From contig OZ176051.1 of assembly GCA_964247055.1 (NCBI GenBank), positions 14,322,001 through 14,386,000 on the forward strand: 64,000 nucleotides of DNA. Reading direction: 5' to 3'. Position 1 is the stretch's first letter. Every line of letters begins with the position of its first letter. The position numbers and the translations under genes are program-made. A model generated the notes under the pieces. The model was not told the origin of the DNA, searched no databases, and worked only from the letters and a program-made list of their open reading frames with translations. This document shows positions 21,660 through 32,206 of the stretch, piece after piece. Origin of the DNA: Paragordius varius. Lineage: Eukaryota; Nematomorpha.

Positions 21660-21905
21660 TTTAACGTATAATTTGCATATGTGTTACCTCAAAAATAGAA
21701 AAAAAGATTTTTTATCAAAATACAATGGAACCGTTATGAAATTGAAAGTTCCATCCGAAATCAGAAAAAATCATTTGTTTCTGTTTATGATAAGCCACAT
21801 TTCGTCCCGCTTATGGTCTGACTCGGGTTGCATAGAGGGGGAGGGGCCGCCATCATGGATTCATGAACCGGGCGCCAGAAGGCAGGGTACGACTCTGAGC
21901 AAATA
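21660..21905. repeat. dispersed repeat, related to 34.9-36.0 kb
   Basis: TAACGTATAATTTG, then a CCTCAAAAA.AGAAAAA block and GAAATCAGAAAAA, match 34,916-35,045. The following CCACATTTCGTCCCGCT, GGGGGAGGGG and ATTCATGAACC...GCGCCAGAA match 35,880-35,990. In the second locus about 0.8 kb of other sequence separates the two halves. The family is not identified. Confidence 0.6.
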
Positions 21906-21906
21906 C

Positions 21907-22150
21907 CAGGGGTGTCCAACATGCGACTCTCTAAAATATTTCTGCGGCCCGCGCATTTAAAATATACAATCATAAGAAATTTAAATTGATTTTCTTAAAA
22001 TTTTCTGAATATATCTTTCCAAATTTTAGCAATGAACTAGCAATAAATCTTAAAATAAATAGTAGTTATTACAGTCTTATGTTTAAAATCTAAAGCCGGT
22101 TTTTCGATCGAAAATGCGGCCCGTAAAGCCATCTGTGTTGGACACCCTTG
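21907..22150. mobile_element. hAT-like MITE, GGTGTCCAACATGCGAC family (copy B)
   Basis: It begins CAGGGGTGTCCAACATGCGA and ends GTGTTGGACACCCTTG, with inner CTGCGGCCCGCG and GCGGCCCGTAAAGCCAT blocks, matching the copies at 15.7, 24.1 and 46.0 kb. There is no coding capacity. The two 8-bp flanks do not match convincingly. Confidence 0.8.
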
Positions 22151-22719
22151 TTTTAAACCATGCATTTATCGAAAAGAGACCGGAATCGAGTAGACATGCA
22201 AAGGTATTTTTCGACTTGACAATGCAACATCTCAAGCAAAATCTGTAAGAATGAAAACCAATGAAAGAATTTGAAATCGCTAAGATAGGTAATTCCTCCT
22301 AAATAACCAGGCTTGGTGACTTTGGTACTAATTCGTATTAATGTGGCCGATCGTGGAGAAACGTTAAATTCTGGCACGGCATTCATATTCCATGTGACCC
22401 ATAAAAACCTTTATAAACGATTGATTTCCCATCAAAATACATGTTTTTTTTTCAAATAACCGGTAAAGACACATAGCTATTTACTTTTTTATTAAGAAAA
22501 CCAAAAAATATTGAGATAAAGATATTAATAGTTTTTAACATATTAGTTTTAATATGCTAATGTATCTTATAATATATTTGTTGACTTGGTAATAATTTTT
22601 TATAATATATAGCAAAATCGATATAGAAAAATACATCAGAAGTATTAAAGCGTAGTGTACAAATAAATTATCTTTAAAAGTGTATAATTGAACGCGAGTA
22701 TTCATAACTATTACTAATT

Positions 22720-23430
22720 TGTGATTTTGATCGACTTCTACTCGTTTCGCCCATCTCTCTATATATAAATGCCTTGCGAAAATTTATATTCTTTGAGGAA
22801 AATCATGCAATTTTTAATGTCTTCTAAATCCAAGAGATGCTCTGGGTGTATCGCATTAATACGAAGTAGTTAGATGGCTCTATTTCCGGAGAGTTCAGCA
22901 GGAGCCAAAATTCCAAAAGAAGCGATTTCAAGTGTCTTTCATTATGTGAGCACCGGTTTAGAACTTTATAATAAAAAAATTTCACATCTCATCAGACCCA
23001 GATCTCGATCTTCTTGCCGCCGCTATTTGGCATGGTGACCGGATTAGCAAAATGAAGGCCACGTTTTGCCGCTATGGAATACAATATCAAGTTTCACATC
23101 ACCCGGGGCAAATTAATCCTAATAAAATTTTCACATTCCACTTTGCGATTTTCGATTTCTTTCAAATTGTAAGGCACCCATTTACCAACTTATTTTTTCT
23201 TTCCATTGCTCGTAGACATCTATTGATTGTTTTTTATGGTACTGTAAGCTTCTACCAATCGTTGAGTGGAGCAACCAATAACTCTTGCACTTTAGCATTT
23301 CGCATTCGTGTTGTCTATGAGACACCCCACGAAATCACTTTTAAAATTCGGAATTTTTTACAATTGTTTATCGATAGTACATGACATGTTTCTGCCAGCA
23401 AGCGATAAATTTCAACAGCATTTTATTCTA
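22720..23430 (-). mobile_element. mariner transposase relic
   Basis: On the minus strand the fragments follow mariner order from high to low coordinates: EIYRLLAETCHVLSINNCKK (helix-turn-helix), KVQELLVAPLNDW, then GKWVPYNLKEIENRKVECE matching the KWVPHELTE..K..R...C region, and the C-terminal HLYIERWAKRVEVDQ near 22,725-22,770. Frames are interrupted repeatedly, and the central catalytic part is hard to follow. The C-terminal motif is related to that of the 41.3-42.4 kb mariner, so both probably belong to one subfamily. Confidence 0.7.
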
Positions 23431-24015
23431 ATGGCGATTGTTGCAATTACAACCAAAAACATAACATGGTTAATGAATGTGTGTTTGTAATATAATGTGA
23501 TCAGTAAGGTATATCAAATTAATCTGACGTTTCCGTAATATCTAAGTTGTAAAGTTGTGAAAATTGCAAAACCATCAATAAGTATTCTGATAAAAATAAG
23601 TTTTGCCAATTTAATTATAATTTGTATTATCACAGGTTCTTTGTAATGTACTAATCGATAATTAAACAACAAAATAAACTTAGCCTATATAAATAATGAT
23701 TAAATATACTTTTCCAGTCAAAAAACGTTTTCCCAGTCATTCGAAACATTTTCCCAGCCAATAAAAACGGTTTTATTTTTAATGATAAATATCAAACAAG
23801 ATATAAAAATAACTTTTAACCATTAGGATTTTATTTTTTTATAAAAAAAACAATTATTAAATGACAGTTTTTCCAATTATATTCCAATGCACATGACTTA
23901 TTCTTTAAAAGTTATATTTTATGGCATTTAAGTAATTTTTTATTTTATCAATGGTTCGCATTAATATTCGAGGCTAACTAGTAAAATATATAGTTACGGA
24001 TGAAATAATTTAATA

Positions 24016-24552
24016 TACCATTTTTATCTCAAATTGGTCATCTAACGCTTCAAATTGTATCTTAAACATCTGCAACTTTACCCTAATTTATATAATACAT
24101 TTATCTTTGAGTTCAGGAATGGCCAACACACGCTCCTACGAGATTTTGCGTCCCGCGCAAAATTCGCAAATCCATATGCATACATATGCCCATAAAATCT
24201 TAGTAAAATTAATATTTCTTACGCAATTTTTCTGAATAAGTCTATTTGGTAACGAACTTGAAAAAATTGTTATATTGTGTTTGCATTTTACAGTCTAATG
24301 TCTAAAATCGAATAAATTATTTATGATTGTCCGTAATCTCAAATGCGGAACGCCGTGCTGAGTTAAAAATGCGGCCCGCGAAGCCATTTGTGTTCACCCC
24401 TGTTTTAGTCAAATATCCTTTTTTATTAAATATTTTTATGTTAAACATATTTTTTGTTTAGATATTTTTTTCCGACAGTATTTTTATCGACAAACCTGAC
24501 TTGTCTAAAAATCAATTTGACGTTAGATGATCAATTTGAGATAAAAATGGTA
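24016..24552. mobile_element. foldback element nested in the 23.7 kb element
   Basis: It begins TACCATTTTTATCTCAAATT and ends with the inverted complement (GAGATAAAAATGGTA), flanked by TA on both sides. The arms are short, reading inwards to CATCTAACG on the left and CGTTAGATGA on the right. Its position at the exact centre of the outer palindrome could mean insertion at the central TA or a common origin of both layers. It contains a hAT-like MITE. Confidence 0.75.
24114..24402. mobile_element. hAT-like MITE (copy C), innermost of three nested layers
   Basis: It begins CAGGAATGGCCAACACACGC and ends TTGTGTTCACCCCTG, with the CGTCCCGCGCAAA and GCGGCCCGCGAAGCCAT blocks of its family. The 8-bp flanks TTTGAGTT and TTTTAGTC agree at six positions and may be an aged target-site duplication. 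Confidence 0.75.
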
Positions 24553-24981
24553 TATTAAATCATTTCATCCGTAACTATAGATTTTATTAGTTAGCCCCGA
24601 ACATTAATGCGACCATCGATAAAATAAAAAATATTAATTATTTTCTTAAAAATACTCAAATGCCATAAAATATAACTTTTAAAGAATAAGTCATTAATGA
24701 TTGTGCCTTTGGAATATAATTGGAAAAACTGTCATTTAATAATTGTTTTTTTTATAAAAAAATAATATCCTAAATGCTGATAATGGTTTAAAGTTATTTT
24801 TATATCTTGTTTTGATATTTATCATTAAAAATAAAATCGTATTTATTGACTGAGAAAACGTTTTTATTGATTGGAAGAATGTTTTTATTGACTGGGCATA
24901 TGTTTCGAAGGAAAACGTTTCAATTGATTGGGAAAATGTCTCGACTGACTGGGTAAACGTTTTTTTGACTGGAAAATGGTA

Positions 24982-25869
24982 TAGTATAACAAAAATCTTT
25001 GGGATAGTAAAGCACCTAATAAGGATTTCTCACATAAATCTAATGTAAGAATTATATTGGCAATTCAATTGGTTTAAGGCCATATTACATTATTTTCAAA
25101 CTTTAACTATTAAGGAGGATGTATGATTAAAATACTAGCCCAATAGTTAATGAAGTGTATAAAATTTTTTTCCTTGTTAAACCTAATATTTTGATTAACA
25201 ATATTATAAGTCATTTTATTGAAACGATCTTTTAATTAATTCCTCCAACGAAGATTTCGATAAATATGTTATTAATTGCTTTAACACTTTTGGTTTAATC
25301 GACACCATCACAATTAATAATATATTTTTTATGAAATAAGAATAGAAAAACTGTGAATAGTCTATGCACCTGGTTGTTCGCTAGCTCAGTCAAGGTACCA
25401 CAATGATTAATTTTAATAAAGAACAAAAATTTTGGGTTTAAACGAAAAATCTTCGAATTATGGTTAAATTCATATGATCTCATGGATTTTCTAATAAGTT
25501 GCTTAAAGTCCAGATTTTATATCGAGGCGTATTTAATAGAGAGTGGACCTCTGCGGCCAATTCAAAACGGTCTTAACTTTAGTTTACCATTATTATATAT
25601 AATGTCAAAGGTTTTCTATTACATCTTTAAAGTCACTTTCTGCTTATATGGTGTCGCTTTTACAGAGGGTGAAGCCCTCTCCAGCGTAATTAAAAAAGAA
25701 GTTGAAAGCAATGTTTACCTTTGTACTGAAATCCTAATTGAATCCAAATGATCTTATGGATTTCCCTAAAATTTGTGTCAAAGCCACATTGTTATATATA
25801 GCTAATTTAACAGGGGATGGGACCATTAAACATGTCAAAAAAGCGCTCATGATTTTTACTTTTTACGGG
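24982..25869. other. flank of the Gypsy insertion, with open frames of unknown meaning
   Basis: Two adjoining plus-strand open frames (about 25,482-25,748 and 25,738-25,869) encode stretches such as GEALSSVIKKEVES and KATLLYIANLTGDG. I recognise no family, and there is no clear splice pattern. The second frame is cut by the Gypsy insertion at 25,870. They may be decayed coding sequence or chance. Confidence 0.3.
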
Positions 25870-26192
25870 TGTTATAGTGCTAACTTACATGCTTATTTGA
25901 GTGAACATTATATTATATTATTACATTAACCTCGCACACAATGTTGTAGTATTATTATATTATTATAACCTCGCAACCACATTATTAGTATTATGGTATT
26001 AATTAATAAACTGTGGAATTGCAGGTAACCTTGATCAATTTGAATACATTTATACCTCATTAAGTTCCATATATATATATATATATATATATATATTGAT
26101 ATACAGTCAACAAACGTGTATTTTTGATATACAATAAATAAATTTGTTTTAATTTATCTACCTTTACGTGTGGTCCCATTTAACATTTGGTA
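25870..26192 (+). repeat. 5' LTR of the Gypsy element
   Basis: It begins TGTTATAGTG directly after the target duplication and shares with the 3' LTR the words TAACTTACATGCT, AACCTCGCAACCA, TTGAATAC-type text and CGTGTATTTTTGA. It includes a (TA)n run at 26,071-26,095. The right edge is approximate. Confidence 0.8.
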
Positions 26193-29100
26193 GTCAAGAC
26201 GCAATGACGGACGAACCAATGAATATAGCAGCTCCTAACGCTAGCATTGCCAATATATCCAAAAAAATCAATAATAATAGCAATCGATACAGTAACAGTA
26301 ATAATATTATATATCGCTTACAACATAATAACTACAATAATAAAAACTACTGTCAACCAATAATAATATCGTCTACTGCATGCAAAAATTTGGCAAAATG
26401 AACCATTTCAAAAGACAAAAATCTAACTCCAATAGACAACTTTTGAAGAAGATCAATGGATGCCAAAACACCATTAGTTATAGCATTAATAATAAATAGT
26501 CTGAGGAAAGATTTCTACCACACCGGGCCAGATGTCAGTGTATGACTTTTGCAACTTGGGAACAAATAGGCAAGCCAAACTGCGACCGATGCCGCCGGTA
26601 AAATCGTATAACAACACCACGGTTCCAATGATGGGCTCACAAACGTAAGCGTGGCGATAAACGGCAAACAAATGATGGGGGGAATATGTGTCCTGAGCAA
26701 AACTATGGGGATGGCGCACTTATGTGTAGACTAGACCGGATGGCCAAGTTCCATGAGATGCGACAGATTAAAATTAATTTTCCCAAATTGAATAAGATTT
26801 GCGAAAAGTTTACAAACTTATTCGAAAATAAGTTAGGGTGTTATAAAGATCCAGTAAAAATTCGCATTGCAGCGAATGCGATCCCGAAAATCTGTCCATG
26901 TCGCAGGGTGCTTTTTCCATTAAGAAAAAAGGTAGAGAGAAAGTTGCGAGGCTACAAGAGAAGGCCATACCTACGGTTAATGTCATAAACCGAATGGCGA
27001 GAGACTGTCATATAATCCCCACTTTTGATGAGTTGGTGTCGAAAATAGGCGAAGGTCTTGCATTCACAAAAATTGTTTTAAAAGATGCATACCTATAAAT
27101 GCCAGTAGCAATGAGTGTCAAGAATCGTTAACTATTTTGACCAAAGGTTTTTTTTAGATACAAACGCATGCCGTTTGGACTGGCAACGACACCCATTATT
27201 TTTACGGGTGATGGAACAGGTGCTGGCTGAAAGTCCGGGAACTTGCGTGTATTTAGATGACGTTCTCGTGACTGGTAGAAAGTGAACACATTAACAATTT
27301 AGATAACGTATTAAGTCATCTCAATAGGGCCGAATTCAAATTAAGACAAGATAAAATAATGATAGGTGCAATTACAAATGCTAGGCGGTCCCTTACATGA
27401 ATTAACTAGTAAGAAGAGGAATTGGTGTTGGACCGAGAAACATGATAAAAGCTGGATAGCAGCTAAGAATATGTTAAGCAAAAAGTGTTTCTAACACCAT
27501 ATAATCTTAATAGGAAATTGCTAATAGAAACAAATGCGTCAGATTTAGGATTTGGGTGCATTTTAAGTCATGAGGTTAATGTTGAACGGGTACCGATCGC
27601 GTATGCCTTATACAAATGTAGCAACGCCGAACGAAATCATTTCACTATCGAAAAAAAATTAAAAGCAATATTGTTTGCGCTAAAGTTTCATAGTTTCTAT
27701 ATGGAAGAAAAGTTTAAAATTAACTGACCATTTACCATTACTAAAGTTAATAAATAGAGATCGAAACTTAAAAAATACATAATTCTTAAGTGCTAAGATA
27801 GATTATAAAAAATGTATACGATTTTAAAATAAGTCATTAAAAGGGGGCTCAAAATAGAGCTAATTATTTATCGAGATGTCCGATTGTTGGATCGATGCCT
27901 ATGATGAAGATTATGCGGTTACCAGATACCAGAGATTTTTAAATTGTTATAACGTGCGGTTAAGCAGAGATGAAATTTGAAAAGAAACCGCGTTAGATCC
28001 GTTATTACAAAAAGTTATTAAAGCGTTAAACAACCATGACTGGAGTTATCCAGAATTAGAGAAGTTTGTAAACCGTAAAGGCGTTGTATCAATATGGCTT
28101 GTTAAGTTTAAATGATCGGATTATAATTCCGAAGCCCCCCCCCTCCCCCCCAAAAAAGTAGGTGGTGAGATACCTACACAGCGGTCATAACAATCTAGAG
28201 ATCAAGAAAGCGATGGCTGGATTTACGTGTTATTGGCCATAATTAGAAAACGACCTGGTAAAAGCCAGTAGTCAGTGCAAATCGTGCCAACGTATAAGGC
28301 CGAATGTAACTTGGAATTCCACTCATCAGTGGGATCATAATGTTGCTGTGCGGGAGCGTTTGCATATTGATATAGCCGGACCGGTAGACGGTTATTATTG
28401 GTTGTTGATAATTGATAGTGCCTCGAAATGGGCAGAAGGGTTTATTTTGGAAAAGGTAACCGCAGCGAATATAATCCATAAAGTAGAAGAAACCTTTGCA
28501 GGGTTCGGGTTTGCAAAAGAAATCGTTAGAGATAACGCTTCGGATTTCCGTAATGAGTACTTCACGTCAACCTTAAATACGTTAGGGGTGAAACATATTA
28601 AGGTTACTCCCTACCATCCTAAGAGTAATGGGATGGTAAAAAAGGTTAGTGGGTACGATAAAAAATAAATACAAGATAATAAAAATGCGATATCCACCCT
28701 CGAAGCGTTTAACACTAGTCTATGGGGGTATAGAAACTCTATACACTCGACATCTAAAGAAACCCCGGCTCAATTAATGTTCAAAGGAACACCCCATACC
28801 CCCTTAACCTGGTTAAAAAATAGGGCGAGATTGTTAGAAGCACCGGCCCTCTGACAGTTTGCGATTAACAAACCAGTGATGATCAAAAATGAACTAAGTC
28901 CAGGTTGGCACACCGGAGAGATCACGGACCGTACAGGTGTTATTGTCATACAAGGTGTGGGACAAAGACTGGGAGAAACTCGTGAGAAAACACGCCGATC
29001 AAATAATACACTAGCCACAACAACAAACTACCACTTTTAGCAACACAAGTGAGAACGACGTGACAGCTGTCAGGGATGATGTTACAATAGCCGATTCTCA

Positions 29101-29329
29101 ATCAAACAGCACGATCAACTTCAGTGGCAAAACCGAACCGATTACCCAGACAGCCTCAAGTCTAAATAATAATAATACTTGGAACCTACGACAAACAGCT
29201 CCCTCACAAAAATACATGAAAGACGGTATCTGACGAGAATTTGACAGAAACCCGTCCGCTTTCGTTAGAAGGGGGTAATGTTATAGTGATAACTTACATG
29301 CTCATTTGAATGAGCATTATAATATACTA

Positions 29330-30835
29330 TAGTGACCAGATAGGCTGTTTTTCGCAGTACTGTACTGGGTTTTCTGAAAAAAACTGCGCCTGTACTGCGC
29401 CCACTTTTGTACTGCTTTTTGAAATAAAAAAATAATTTTTAAATATACATTATTTACCTTTTATTTATTCAAAAAAAATTATTTTAAAATTTAATATAGT
29501 ACCCTCTGTAAAATACTCATAATTTGTAAAGAATGAGGGACAAAACTAATCTGCTCGAAATATACATAAAACATAGGATTACGACCTTTCGCGCAATGGC
29601 AAAACTATAAATCTCGGAGTCTACACCGTAAGATACAGGCTAATGGTTCTTTCACTTAGGGCTTCGTTTAAAATTAAAAATATAATTTATGATATTTTTA
29701 TAAATGTTTGACAGTTAGAAAGTTTATTTTTTGTTACAATTAATAAACGGAAAATTATATAGAAAAATTAATTTATTATATATGGCAGATGATTTCGAAA
29801 TAACCTTTTTTCGTAAATAGAGTTTTTACGATATCCATACTCATTAGATGGTAGGTATGATATTTCTTAATTTTTTTTCTAAACATTAATTTTTATTTTT
29901 TTATACAGTTTAGAGTCTCTTTTTTCCTTTTTAATTAAAGGGCAAGGACTTAAATTGTATCCGGACTTGTGAAGGCTTTAACACTCGCCTGCCCAGGGCT
30001 GACAGTAATGATGGAAAAATTCCGTAGTTCCGGGGTTCGAACTCTGTCATGCAGTGCAAGAGTCCGGCGCCCTACCTACTATACCATCACGCCTCTGAAC
30101 ATTAATTTTTATTAGTTATCTTTTTTTTGCATAAATAAAACAGCGTACTTCATACTGTTTTGAAGCATGATGGAAACTGTATAACGCTTTGAGATATAAT
30201 AAAATTCTTTTTCCAAATAATTCGATGATGTTGAATATTCAGAGTTTAATGTTTGCCTGCAAATTTTGGTGCATTTTTGTGAAAAAAACAATTTTTATTT
30301 ATCATAATTTTGAAAACGAACAAATATTTCAATCAAAATCCGAGTGAGAAAGTAGCATTATCGAATTATATATATAAAATGTTATAACATCCCAACCGTT
30401 TATATCGTTTCAATCATGCTCAAAGTATGAAAGGGAATACGTTTATTTTAAGAGAACGGTTCATTTTAAAAAAGCCAAAATTGGGACTTTTAGAGCCACA
30501 TCTAAAATTCAAAATTTTTAAAATATTGTTTTGCTTTTTATATGGAGTTTATGTTATATTTTAGTGATATTTTTAAACATTTAGCATTCTCCAAAAAATA
30601 TATTTGAAATATTGCGCCCCTTTTGCAATTTTATACGGAGCACTTACTGTAAATAATTTTTTTAATAACTCGTAAAGGTTCTAACCAAAAGCATTATGAT
30701 TATCCTGATATTTCCTATCAGAATATAGATAATTTCATTAGGATATTTTTAACTGTATTCCACACCGATGGTTTAAAAACAAGGCAAAGTATGTTTTAAT
30801 TTTGTACTGCGTTCAAGTTAAAAATATCTGGTCAC
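29330..30835. mobile_element. non-autonomous DNA transposon (hAT-like) inside the Gypsy 3' LTR
   Basis: The ends are TAGTGACCAGATA and TATCTGGTCAC, inverted repeats of about 11 bp. The word ATTATAATATACTA flanks both ends (29,316-29,329 and 30,836-30,849), so the target duplication is at most 14 bp; part of that identity may be chance in TA-rich DNA. The GTGACCAGA terminus resembles known hAT families, but I see no transposase. A SINE is inserted within it. Confidence 0.8.
29898..30097 (-). mobile_element. tRNA-derived SINE with target-site duplications
   Basis: On the minus strand the 200 bp begin with a tRNA-like head: GGCGTGATGGTATAGTAGG (A-box-like) and GAGTTCGAACCCC (B-box-like), about 45 bp apart. 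A non-tRNA body and an A-rich tail follow. Perfect 16-bp target duplications, AACATTAATTTTTATT, flank it at 29,882-29,897 and 30,098-30,113, showing LINE-machinery insertion. The head does not fold as a complete functional tRNA, so it is a SINE and not a tRNA gene. An RTE-like LINE in the window is a candidate helper, but their tails are not obviously shared. Confidence 0.88.
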
Positions 30836-30994
30836 ATTATAATATACTATTATTTTAACCTCGCAACCAACGTTGTAGTATAATATATTATTATTTTAAC
30901 CTCTCAACCACGAGTTTAGTATGATATTGAATAAACTGTAGAATTGAAGGCACTTTACCTTGATAAATATGAATACATTTATACCTCATTTAGT

Positions 30995-31038
<44 letters not shown>

Positions 31039-31126
31039 ATTTTGATATAAAGTCAAAAAGCGTGTATTTTTGAGATACAATAAATATATTCTTTTTACTT
31101 TATCTCCCCTAACATTCAACAACGGG

Positions 31127-32206
31127 TAATACTGAAAAGCATTGTTTATGGTCTAATAACTATGATAAATCGCATCAAAGCAACGTAATTATCATATCAT
31201 GGTATATGATGTGACCCAGTGGCTATTAGGAAACATTTGGCTACAATTGTTGATTTTACACTGGAAATAGCTACCATTACTGATTTTGTATATCGTCCTA
31301 TTATATATGCGCCACGTTATTTTTATATGGTGAATAATATACAGAGGGTTAGTTCCAACCCATCGACTAAATTAAAAGCGTTAAAAACTATACCCTTTAT
31401 ACTGGAAATATTAATCCCTATTTTTCTATATTTTCTGAACCTGCGCGAATATAAAAAAAATATTTGTAAAAAGAATGTCAAAATACAGTGGCTATGCTAA
31501 GGCCCTGAATATGTTCGATGCATTATAAATCTATTATTAAATTTGGGATTTTCGTGTTTTTCGAGTTGTCTCAAAGCACAATTTTCTCTTATATTATTAA
31601 TTTTTAGGTGGGACTAAATAGGACCTAAATTGTCTCGACTTAGTTAGGCGCATAATTAATAAATTAGAATTTCCATTATTAAATTTCGATAGGCCAAAAC
31701 ATATTTTGGATAGTTTTCTCAAAGTCAGCATTATATATATATATTATATATATATATATATATGTCTGGCTTCTATATAACATGCAAATTGTTTTACACA
31801 AAGCATTATTAAATACACTGTAGCATAAAAAGATCGAATATCTTAAACAGTGAATAAGGCTCCTTGAAAGAGTTTACGTTCTATTTATTGTTAATAATAC
31901 CAGAGATACATAAAATTTAATTAATTCTAATATGGATTATAATGATTAACTTATGAGGTATCTTTTTAAATTTGATTTATACCCAATAATTTCATAATAC
32001 ATTACCAATATAATATTCCATTTTTTGTAATAGTTTTTTTGAGCTTTCTTTGAAAACAGCTGAATAAGGGGTGTGGTACACTGATTAAGTGAGACAAAAT
32101 ATGCAAACAAAGGACTTGATTCCTATCTCCATCTTTACACATTTAATTATTCCAGGCTAATCCAGTAAATATTTGTTACAAGCATTGTTTTATTTTAATC
32201 TTACTT
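31127..32206. other. flank between the Gypsy element and the 7TM gene
   Basis: A 93-codon open frame at 31,219-31,500 has no recognisable family. (TA)n tracts lie at 31,733-31,762. Otherwise nothing is seen, apart from a possible polyadenylation signal (AATAAA on the minus strand) near 32,190 that would serve the gene at 32,207. Confidence 0.4.

Larger units (their letters stand above)
23707..24981. mobile_element. large foldback element, TACCATTT family (CCCAGTCA arms), with nested insert
   Basis: It starts TACTTTTCCAGTCAAAAAAC and ends GACTGGAAAATGGTA, with TA on each side. The outer parts of the arms are tandem units of about 21 bp (AAAACGTTTTCCCAGTCAT type), three on the left and five or six on the right. 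The inner arms, about 250 bp each, are complementary, for example AATGACAGTTTTTCCAATTA paired with the stretch at 24,718-24,740. The palindrome centre is occupied by a second element at 24,016-24,552. Confidence 0.8.
25870..31121 (+). mobile_element. Gypsy-type LTR retrotransposon, broken
   Basis: A fossil element bounded by related long terminal repeats and by the 5-bp target duplication ACGGG (25,865-25,869 and 31,122-31,126). Parts in order: 5' LTR, a poorly recognisable gag region, reverse transcriptase (about 26,780-27,290), RNase H (about 27,480-27,730), integrase (about 28,150-28,990), a purine-rich tract at 29,267-29,275, and the 3' LTR. The order RT-RNase H-integrase identifies the Gypsy group. 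It is clearly broken, with many breaks, and the pol region is shorter than usual. The two LTRs differ at numerous positions, so it is not recent. The 3' LTR has been interrupted by a DNA transposon. Confidence 0.9.
29279..31121 (+). repeat. 3' LTR of the Gypsy element, split by an insertion
   Basis: It begins TGTTATAGTGATAAC after the purine tract. About 50 bp of LTR (29,279-29,329) precede a 1.5 kb DNA transposon, and the rest of the LTR resumes at about 30,850 and runs to the right-hand target duplication. The LTR words shared with the 5' copy appear on both sides of the insertion. Confidence 0.85.

Noticed and set aside
26166-26400. An independent Asn-rich host gene
   Set aside because: It lies at the gag position of the Gypsy fossil, directly after its 5' LTR.
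30000-30097. A tRNA gene on the minus strand
   Set aside because: The A and B boxes are present, but the acceptor stem and anticodon arm do not pair properly and the unit is flanked by 16-bp target duplications with a body and tail, so it is a SINE.
31219-31500. 93-codon open frame beside the Gypsy element
   Set aside because: No family, no splice signals and no conservation in the window; not supported as a gene.
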